Source: Rhodanobacteraceae bacterium (GTDB lineage Bacteria > Pseudomonadota > Gammaproteobacteria > Xanthomonadales > Rhodanobacteraceae). From it: 48,593 bases of DNA. The notes under the pieces are model-generated. The model was not told the origin of the DNA and searched no databases. It saw only the letters and a list, made by a program, of their open reading frames with translations. Position 1 is the stretch's first letter; each line of letters opens with the position of its first letter. Positions 42,661-48,593 of the stretch are shown here, one piece after another. The DNA is taken from contig SCQS01000049.1 in the NCBI GenBank assembly GCA_004299705.1, positions 1 to 48,593 of the forward strand, in the 5' to 3' direction. The position numbers and the translations under genes are program-made.

Positions 42661-42862
42661 GTCGGGTACCGGGTACCGGGGACAAGGGACCGGGAAGAGC
42701 GTGCATTGGCGGACGATGCCTGAAAAGTACGAATGGCGATCCAGCATTATGCCGGCCACGAAAGCGTTTATGCGAGCATCGACGAAGGGAAGCGCAGTAT
42801 GCGAAGGCACGTTCGATGTTCGAGCTTTACCGGTCTCCGGTCCCCGGTCCCTGGTCCCGCGC
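42661..42862. repeat. GGTCCC-type inverted repeat between purD and the AMP-ligase
   Basis: Left arm at 42661-42697 (GGGTACCGGGTACCGGGGAC, then AAGGGACCGGG) and right arm at 42829-42858 (CCGGTCTCCGGTCCCCGGTC, then CCTGGTCCC) are imperfect reverse complements about 130 bp apart. The right arm covers the last codons and the stop of the AMP-ligase gene. The spacer shows no gene. Confidence 0.5.
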
Positions 42863-44212
42863 CAGCGCTTCCAGCAACGCCGCCCTCGGCAACTTCCCGG
42901 TTTCGCTGCGCGGCAGCGATTCGACCAGCTTCAACGGCCGCGGCAGGAACACCGGGTCGATGTCGCCACGCAGGGCATCCAGGATCGCCGTCACGGAAAG
43001 TCCGGGCGCCACCGCCAATGCGGCGATCCGCCGTATGCCCATCGCGTCGGTATCGTCCAGCTGGAACACCACGCCGTCGCGCACGCCGGGTACGGCCAGC
43101 AGCTTGTGGGTGAGGTCGCCCAGCGAGGCGCGCTTGCCGGCGATTTCCAGCAGGTCGGCGTTGCGTCCACACAGGCGAAAGCGGCCATCGCCCAGCAATT
43201 CGACGATGTCGGCCAGCACCACCGGCTGCGCCAATTGCGGTGCCTCGACGCGGGTGCCGTCCGGTTGCGGGTGCAACGCGACACCGGCGTATGGCGTCCA
43301 GGCATCCTCGTGCGCGGTGCGGCGGTGCGCGATCACGCAGGTCTCGGTGGAACCGAACACTTCCTGCAGCGGCACCCCAAAGCGTGCTTCCGCTTCGCTT
43401 GCAAGCTCAACCGCCAGCGGCGCGGTGGCGGAGACGATGCCCGCGAAGGGCGGCAGCGCTTGGCCGGAGTCGAGCAACGCGCGCAGGTGCACCGGTGTCG
43501 TCACCAGGATTCGCGGCGCGGGCAACTCCGCCAGCGCCGCGGCGATGTCGGCCGCGAAGAACGGCCGTCCGGCATGCACCGCCGCGTGACCGAACAACGA
43601 CAGCAAGATGGAAAACTCCAGTCCGTACATGTGTTGCGGTGGCACGGTCGCGACCACGTGGTAGTCGCCCCCCGCCAGCGCGCGCAGCAGCGCATCGTTA
43701 TGGCCGCTGGAAATCGCCAGCTTGTCCCAACGTTTCGGATTCGCGCGCGGCACGCCGGTGGAACCCGAGGTATAGCCCATGGCCGCCACGGCGGCATCGG
43801 CGACCAACATCGTCGCGCCCGAGCCGGCGCTGCCCGCCACCGGCGTGAAATGCAGGTAGTGGGGCGGCGCGGGATCGAGCGCGGCATCGCCGAGTGCGTA
43901 GCTGCCGGGGTTCGCTGTCAGTGCCGCATCCACCGCATGCGCCGCGCGCGAAGGCGGCAACAGGTTGGTCTGGCCGCGCACCAGCAAGGCCGCGAAGGCC
44001 ACCATGAACGCGTAGCGGTCATCACACAGGTTGACCGCTGCCGGTGCCGTCGGCAGGCGCGCCGCCAGCGCCTCGACGTCGGCGAGAAACGCACCCACGG
44101 TCACGCCCCGGCCACGCTGCCAGGCGATCACACGCTGCGCCGATACCCCGGCCGGCAAGCCTCGCCACGACTCCGCGGCATGGTTCTGCGGTGTTGAATA
44201 AAGGCTCGACAC
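42827..44212 (-). CDS. AMP-forming acyl/aryl ligase (ANL superfamily)
   Basis: 461 residues. The P-loop-like motif YTSGSTGVPRANPKRWDKL, A5 motif EVFGSTETCVIAHRR, ADIVELLGDGRFRLCGRNAD and the C-terminal lysine motif LPRSETGKLPRAAL define the adenylate-forming superfamily: acid + ATP to acyl-AMP, then transfer to CoA or a carrier protein. It is short for this family and resembles ligases of aryl-polyene/xanthomonadin clusters, but none of those genes is near. The start is GTG 44212 with GGGGAG six bases upstream. The final seven residues (GPGTGDR) are encoded by the right arm of a GGTCCC repeat, so the C-terminus is an add-on. Confidence 0.82.
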   Translation of the reverse strand: MSSLYSTPQNHAAESWRGLPAGVSAQRVIAWQRGRGVTVGAFLADVEALAARLPTAPAAVNLCDDRYAFMVAFAALLVRGQTNLLPPSRAAHAVDAALTANPGSYALGDAALDPAPPHYLHFTPVAGSAGSGATMLVADAAVAAMGYTSGSTGVPRANPKRWDKLAISSGHNDALLRALAGGDYHVVATVPPQHMYGLEFSILLSLFGHAAVHAGRPFFAADIAAALAELPAPRILVTTPVHLRALLDSGQALPPFAGIVSATAPLAVELASEAEARFGVPLQEVFGSTETCVIAHRRTAHEDAWTPYAGVALHPQPDGTRVEAPQLAQPVVLADIVELLGDGRFRLCGRNADLLEIAGKRASLGDLTHKLLAVPGVRDGVVFQLDDTDAMGIRRIAALAVAPGLSVTAILDALRGDIDPVFLPRPLKLVESLPRSETGKLPRAALLEALARDQGPGTGDR

Positions 44213-44231
44213 GGGAAACTCCCCAGTCCCC

Positions 44232-44795
44232 TCAGGCTCGAATGATAGCGCCGGTCACGGCATCCGTGATTGGCGTCGGCCGGTCGAGGCCGCCCAACGG
44301 TGCATCCAGCACGCCATCGGGTTCATCACCGAAAATTCTGCTGATGTCCGCAGCACTGCGCGCGGGCGCTTCACCGTGGCGATTGGCGCTGGTCGACACG
44401 ATCGGGCCACCGAAGGCGCGGCACAGCGCCGCCGACGGCGCGTGCGCGCTGACCCGCAGCGCGATACCGGCGTGTCCACCCGCGACCCAATCCGGCACCC
44501 GTGGCGAGCGCGGAAAGATGTAGGTGTGCGCGCCGGGCCAGATCGCGCGTGCGCGTTCGAATGCGGATTCGGGCGCGTCGCCGATCCATGGGCGAACCTG
44601 ATCGAAATCCGCCGCGATCAGCAGCACGCCCTGCTCGGGTGGCCTGCGTTTCATCGCGAAGATTTTTTCGAAAGCCGCGTGGTTGTCGGGGTCGCAGCCG
44701 AGGCCATAAACACCCTCGGTCGGGTAAGCCAACACGCCGCCCGCGTGCAGCAAGGCGGCAGCCGCTTCGATTTCGTCAAGGCTGAATACGCGCAT
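44232..44795 (-). CDS. tsaC: Threonylcarbamoyl-AMP synthase (TsaC/YrdC)
   Basis: 187 residues, the short bacterial form without the Sua5 extension. It makes L-threonylcarbamoyl-AMP from threonine, bicarbonate and ATP for the t6A37 modification of ANN-decoding tRNAs. Typical segments: GGVLAYPTEGVYGLGCDPDN, KRRPPEQGVLLIA (KRxxxxP loop), GIALRVSAH and PIVSTSANRHGE. It starts three bases after the topA stop, so it is co-transcribed with topA, as in many xanthomonads. The following AMP-ligase starts 19 bp downstream and may belong to the same transcript. Confidence 0.95.
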   Translation of the reverse strand: MRVFSLDEIEAAAALLHAGGVLAYPTEGVYGLGCDPDNHAAFEKIFAMKRRPPEQGVLLIAADFDQVRPWIGDAPESAFERARAIWPGAHTYIFPRSPRVPDWVAGGHAGIALRVSAHAPSAALCRAFGGPIVSTSANRHGEAPARSAADISRIFGDEPDGVLDAPLGGLDRPTPITDAVTGAIIRA

Positions 44796-44798
44796 GGA

Positions 44799-47300
44799 TC
44801 AGACGTCGAAGGGCGGCGTGTCATCCGGCGCGACCACCGCGGGCCTCGCACGCGGCGGTTTTTTCGCGGCTGCCTTCTTGACTGCGGTTTTCTTCGCGGC
44901 GGTTTTCTTCGCGGCAGACTTTTTGGCCACCGCTTTTTTCGCCGGGACTTTTTTCACGGCAGCCTTTTTCGGGGCCGCCTTTTTCACGACCGTTTTCTTG
45001 AACGCGCCTCGTCCGCGCCGCACCGGCGCGGCCTCGATCAAGGCCTTGCACTCGTCGTGCGTGAGCGATTTCGGCTCGCGATCCTTGGGAATCTTCGCGT
45101 TCTTCTCGCCGTTCGTGATGTACGGCCCGTAGCGGCCGTTCAGTACCTGGATGCCGTCGCCGAAATCCGTGATCACGCGGTTGGCGATCAGCTCCTGCTT
45201 CTCGCGGATCAACTCGCGCGCGCGCTCCAGCGTGATGGTGTAGGCGCTGTCCTCACCCTTGATCGAGGCATACAGCGCGCCCTTCTTCACGAACGGACCG
45301 AAACGGCCCATGCCGGCGCTGATTTCCTCGCCGTCCGCGTCCTTGCCGAGTTCGCGCGGCAGCTTGAACAACTCCAGCGCCTGTTCCAGCGTGATCGTAT
45401 GCATGCTTTGGCCGGGCAGCAAGGACGCGAATTTCAGTTTCTCGTCGCTGTCCTTGTCGCCCAGTGCCGCGTACGGCCCGTAACGGCCAAGCCGCACCGA
45501 CACCGGCTTGCCGGTCTTGGGATCGTCGCCCAGCAGGCGTGCGCCGGTGGCCTCGCTGCGGTCGACCGTTTCCATCTTGTCGTCGACCAGTGCCTTGAAG
45601 GGCTTCCAGAAGCCCGCCATCAGCGGACGCCACTCCTCTTCGCCGCGACTGACCGCGTCGAGTTCGTCCTCGAGCTTGGCGGTGAAGTCGTAATCGACGT
45701 ATTGGGTGAAGTGCGCGGTCAGGAATTTCGCGACCGCGCGGCCCACGTCGGTGGGCTTGAAGCGGCGCGAATCCAGGATCACATATTCGCGCGACAACAG
45801 GGTCTGGATGATGCTGGCATAGGTCGAAGGCCGGCCGATGCCGTATTCCTCCAACGCCTTCACCAGCGAGGCTTCGGAGTAACGCGGCGGCGGCTCGGTG
45901 AAGTGCTGGTCGGTGGCGATGTCGGCCAGCGGCACCGCCTCGCCGATCTTCAACGCCGGCAGCTTGCGCGATTCCTCGTCTTCATCCGATTTCGCATCGC
46001 GGCCTTCCTCGTACACCGCGAGGAAGCCCGGATCGACCACGGTGGTGCCGGTGGCGCGGAACGCGGCGTCGCCACCGCAGGGGAATTCCACCGACACGGT
46101 GTTGAGTGTGGCCGGCTTCATCTGACAGGCGACCGCGCGTTTCCAGATCAGCTCGTACAACTTCAACTGGTCGGGCGTCAGGAACGCCGCGACGGATTTC
46201 GGCGTGCGCAGCGCCGAGGTCGGGCGCACCGCCTCGTGTGCTTCCTGCGCGTTCTTGGATTTGGTCTTGTAGACCATCGCGTGTTCGGGCAGGCCTTGGC
46301 GGCCGAACTCGCGTTCGATCGTCTGGCGCAATTCCGCAACCGCCTCGTTGGAAAGATGCGTCGAGTCGGTACGCATGTAGGTGATGAGTCCCACGTTGCC
46401 CTCGCCGCCCAGCGACACGCCTTCGTACAGGCCCTGCGCGATACGCATGGTGCGACTGGTCGCCATGCCCAGCTTGCGCGCGGCTTCCTGCTGCAGCGTG
46501 GATGTGGTGAACGGCGCGGCGGGACGGCGCTGGCGCTGCTTCGACTGGATGTCGCCGACGACGAGCCGGCCACCGGCGGCCTTCAGCAACGCGTCGCGTG
46601 CGGCGTGGGCATCGTTGGCGTTGGTGAGATCGAACTGCTCGAATTTCTTGCCGTTGAGCTTGACCAGCCGCGCCGAGAACTCGCCGTCCTCGTGCGCGAG
46701 CTTCGCCTCGACGGTCCAGTATTCGCGCGGCACGAAGGCTTCGATCTCCTCCTCGCGCTCGACGATCATGCGCAACGCGGGCGACTGCACGCGTCCGGCC
46801 GACAGCCCGCGCTGCACCTTGCGCCACAGCACCGGCGACAGGTTGAAACCGACCAGGTAATCCAGCGCGCGGCGCGCCTGCTGGGCATCCACCATGTCGT
46901 GCGACAGTTTGCGCGGATGCGCGACGGCTTCCTTGATCGCACGCGGGGTGATTTCGCTGAACACCACGCGATGGGTTTCCTTGTCTTCCAGCAGGCCGCG
47001 CTGCTTCAGGATCTCGCTGATGTGCCAGCTGATCGCCTCGCCTTCGCGATCCAGGTCGGTCGCGAGATAGATGGAGTCGGCCACCTTGGCAGCGCGGGCG
47101 ATGTCATCGACGTGCTTGACGTTTTTCTCGATCAGCTCGTAGTCCATCCGGAAGTCGTGGTCGGGGTCGACCGCGCCTTCCTTGGGCCTGAGGTCGCGCA
47201 CGTGGCCGTACGACGCCAGCACCTTGAAGTCGTCGCCGAGGTATTTGTTGATCGTCTTGGCCTTGGCGGGCGATTCGACGATGAGCAGGTTCTTGGCCAT
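44799..47300 (-). CDS. topA: DNA topoisomerase I
   Basis: 833 residues from MAKNLLIVESPAKAKTINKY (ATG 47300; in-frame upstream ATG at 47318 adds six residues). A type IA enzyme relaxing negative supercoils. Toprim metal site DLDREGEAISWH (Asp83, Asp85, Glu87) and catalytic Tyr308 in GLITYMRTDSTHLS are present. The C-terminal part has three Toprim_Crpt-type repeats (RLGRYGPYAALGD, GMGRFGPFVKKGA, LNGRYGPYITNGE) instead of four-cysteine zinc fingers, and ends in a tail of about 60 residues rich in KKA/KKT repeats that should bind DNA non-specifically. Upstream is the disrupted dprA; downstream, tsaC. Confidence 0.97.
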   Translation of the reverse strand: MAKNLLIVESPAKAKTINKYLGDDFKVLASYGHVRDLRPKEGAVDPDHDFRMDYELIEKNVKHVDDIARAAKVADSIYLATDLDREGEAISWHISEILKQRGLLEDKETHRVVFSEITPRAIKEAVAHPRKLSHDMVDAQQARRALDYLVGFNLSPVLWRKVQRGLSAGRVQSPALRMIVEREEEIEAFVPREYWTVEAKLAHEDGEFSARLVKLNGKKFEQFDLTNANDAHAARDALLKAAGGRLVVGDIQSKQRQRRPAAPFTTSTLQQEAARKLGMATSRTMRIAQGLYEGVSLGGEGNVGLITYMRTDSTHLSNEAVAELRQTIEREFGRQGLPEHAMVYKTKSKNAQEAHEAVRPTSALRTPKSVAAFLTPDQLKLYELIWKRAVACQMKPATLNTVSVEFPCGGDAAFRATGTTVVDPGFLAVYEEGRDAKSDEDEESRKLPALKIGEAVPLADIATDQHFTEPPPRYSEASLVKALEEYGIGRPSTYASIIQTLLSREYVILDSRRFKPTDVGRAVAKFLTAHFTQYVDYDFTAKLEDELDAVSRGEEEWRPLMAGFWKPFKALVDDKMETVDRSEATGARLLGDDPKTGKPVSVRLGRYGPYAALGDKDSDEKLKFASLLPGQSMHTITLEQALELFKLPRELGKDADGEEISAGMGRFGPFVKKGALYASIKGEDSAYTITLERARELIREKQELIANRVITDFGDGIQVLNGRYGPYITNGEKNAKIPKDREPKSLTHDECKALIEAAPVRRGRGAFKKTVVKKAAPKKAAVKKVPAKKAVAKKSAAKKTAAKKTAVKKAAAKKPPRARPAVVAPDDTPPFDV

Positions 47301-47329
47301 ATCGGGAACAAAATCCATGGGCGGCTTGG

Positions 47330-47372
47330 GGCCGCTCCTATATATAGTGAACACACGCGCAGGGTGGTCGTG
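47330..47372 (-). promoter_or_regulatory. Possible topA promoter
   Basis: In this GC-rich region the minus strand reads a TATATATA stretch (47338-47346) about 40 bp before topA ATG 47300, suited to a -10 box, plus a TTGACA further upstream (47369-47374) at a spacing too long for a normal sigma-70 site. A supercoiling-sensitive promoter would fit topA, but this is only a suggestion. Confidence 0.3.
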
Positions 47373-48479
47373 TCAAGCACCTCGCGCGGTCAGGCGCTGC
47401 CAGCGCCCGTTCACGGCAGGGGCCACGACGCCTTCCAGCTCCAGCAGCAACAGCATCGATGACAGCGCCGCAGGGGCCAAACCGGTGCGCCCCGCAAGTT
47501 CGTCCAGCGACGCCGGACTGTCGCCCAGCACCGCAAGAAGTGAAGCATAATCAGGGTCTTGCTCTCTTGACGGCATGCCCGGCAGCGTTGCTTTCGATCC
47601 CGTATCGGCATCCAGCCGGGCACGCAGGTCGGCGCCCAGAGCCTGCGCGGCGGGTGCCAGCGCTTCGATCACCTCGCCCGCGGTTTCGACCAGATGCGCG
47701 CCGTCGCGGATCAGCCGATGGCAACCCTTGGCCAACGGGTTGTGGATCGAACCCGGCAGGGCAAACACTTCGCGGCCGGCCTCCGTGGCCAATCGCGCGG
47801 TGATCAACGATCCCGATTGCAGACCCGCTTCCACCACCAGGGTTCCCAAGGCCAACCCGGCGATCAGCCGGTTGCGGCGCGGGAAGTGATCGGGGCGCGC
47901 CTCGGTGCCGGGCGTAAATTCGCTGACGATGGCGCCTTTTGCCTCTATGTTGACTGCAAGTTCGCGATGCTTGCGTGGATAGACCAGGTCGGGCCCGGTA
48001 CCCACAACGGCCACGGTGACGCCACCCGCTTCCAGCGCCGCCGCATGTGCTGCGCCGTCGATACCGTCAGCCATGCCGCTGGTGATGGTCAGGCCAGCCC
48101 GACTCAGCGTGCGGGCGAAGTCACGCGCCGTCGCCAATCCCTGCGCGCTGGCGCTGCGCGCGCCCACGATCGCCACCTGCGGATTGAGCAATGCGGCCCG
48201 CCCGCGACGAACAGCGCCGCGGGCGGCTGCGCGATGGTTTCCAGTTGCGGCGGAAAATCTTCTTCATTGCACCGGAGCAGGCGATGGCCGGGCTGCGCCA
48301 GCCAGGCGAGATCCGCATCCAGACGTTTGGCATCCGGGTTCGCGATCCAGTCCAGCACGGCCTGGTCCAGCTTCGCGATGGGCCGCAGCCGGCGGATGTC
48401 CCGGCACACCGCACGCGCCGAACCCGCTTGCTGCAGCAACGCACGCAGTCCTGCACCACCCAAGCCGGGCGCACAGAAG
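47373..48479 (-). pseudogene. dprA: DNA-processing protein DprA (Smf), frameshifted and truncated
   Basis: The C-terminal 272 residues are intact in one frame (VAIVGARSASAQGLATARDF, SGMADGIDGAAHAAAL, FPRRNRLIAGLA, plus a winged-helix end DELAGRTGLAPAALSSMLLL). The N-terminal SAM-like part lies in another frame: PGLGGAGLRALLQQAGSARA, LDWIANPDAKRLDADLAWLA, PPQLETIAQPPAALFVAGG. The two join near 48195-48205, where one base is missing before CATTGCTCAATCCG (expected G-P-A-L-L-N-P). The N-terminal part is also cut at 48479/48480 by an IS end. DprA loads RecA on incoming single-stranded DNA in transformation, so this strain probably lacks it. An assembly error at the frameshift is possible; the IS junction is independent evidence of loss. 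Confidence 0.8.
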
Positions 48480-48593
48480 TGGCCCCGGAAAATTGAACAG
48501 CACGGTAAGTGACTGACCTGCTCCCCATCGGCGATGATGATCGCCGCAGAAGGAGCCAGCCATGAGTCGCAGACCACGTCGTAATCACTCACC
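48480..48593 (+). mobile_element. Left end of an IS3-family insertion sequence, cut by window edge
   Basis: From TGGCCCCGGAAAATTGAACA (starting 48480) the DNA no longer continues DprA but looks like an IS3-type terminal repeat, followed by a leader with a GGCGAT/ATCGCC hairpin (48530-48545) and a transposase start at 48562. The right end and the target duplication are beyond the window. Confidence 0.65.
48562..48593 (+). CDS. IS3-family transposase OrfA, first 10 codons (partial)
   Basis: ATG 48562 follows AGGAG (48551-48555) at six bases. The readable residues MSRRPRRNHSP match the basic N-terminus of IS3-family OrfA proteins, which continue into a helix-turn-helix for binding the IS ends. 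The frame is open to the window edge. Too short to place in a subgroup with certainty. Confidence 0.6.
   Translation, partial: MSRRPRRNHS

Noticed and set aside
1-48593. CRISPR array, tRNA, rRNA or phage attachment site
   Set aside because: No regularly spaced direct repeats, no cloverleaf-like or rRNA segments and no integrase were seen anywhere, including beside the SIR2-HerA cassette.

Overview
The window is chromosomal DNA of a GC-rich gammaproteobacterium, most likely of the order Xanthomonadales (Rhodanobacteraceae or Xanthomonadaceae). This rests on gene order and protein style rather than on any database search. The run engB / cytochrome c4 / dsbA / dsbA / endonuclease-exonuclease-phosphatase / soluble lytic transglycosylase / NDUFA9-like epimerase / cca, and the run dprA / topA / tsaC, are the main reasons. 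REP-like palindromes of the GTCATYCCGG type recur between genes.

Layout. Positions 1-92 hold the C-terminal end of an IS110-family transposase cut by the window edge. Next come a kumamolisin-like S53 peptidase and a free-methionine-sulfoxide reductase (both minus strand). A tightly overlapping plus-strand cluster follows: TMEM175-like protein, bioD, a zinc-ribbon methyltransferase and a small unknown protein. A 268-bp foldback element (MITE-like) sits exactly in the stop codon of that unknown gene. A secreted M3 peptidase, an amidinotransferase-like hydrolase, a GNAT acetyltransferase and gshA follow. From about 11.2 to 19.5 kb lies the conserved housekeeping block: engB, then the thiol-redox/cytochrome genes, then slt, the epimerase and cca. 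A TonB-dependent receptor follows.

Positions 22076-26776 form a compact minus-strand cassette, visibly less GC-rich than its surroundings: DUF2130 protein, SIR2-domain protein, HerA-type ATPase and a small KTSC-domain protein. SIR2 plus HerA is a known anti-phage pairing. The DUF2130 protein has a zinc-ribbon half, a long coiled coil and a possible PD-(D/E)XK signature. It lies 45 bp upstream of SIR2, and the KTSC gene lies 26 bp downstream of HerA. This may be an extended or variant defence operon and is the best candidate here for an undescribed system.

From 27.0 to 37.6 kb are three large secreted VPS10/sortilin-like, BNR-repeat beta-propeller paralogues, with a ParE/RelE-type toxin-antitoxin pair between the first two. 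The right part holds hemC, an MFS-PlsC fusion, a RibD/DHFR-like reductase, purD, an AMP-forming ligase, tsaC and topA. The last gene, dprA, is broken twice: a frameshift near 48.2 kb and an IS3-type element, entering at 48480, that removes its start. No tRNA, rRNA or CRISPR array was seen.

A recurring theme is the interplay of small repeats with gene ends. The foldback element converts a TAA stop to TAG, one palindrome encodes the N-terminus of EngB, another supplies the C-terminus of the DHFR-like protein, and a third repeat supplies the last residues of the AMP-ligase.
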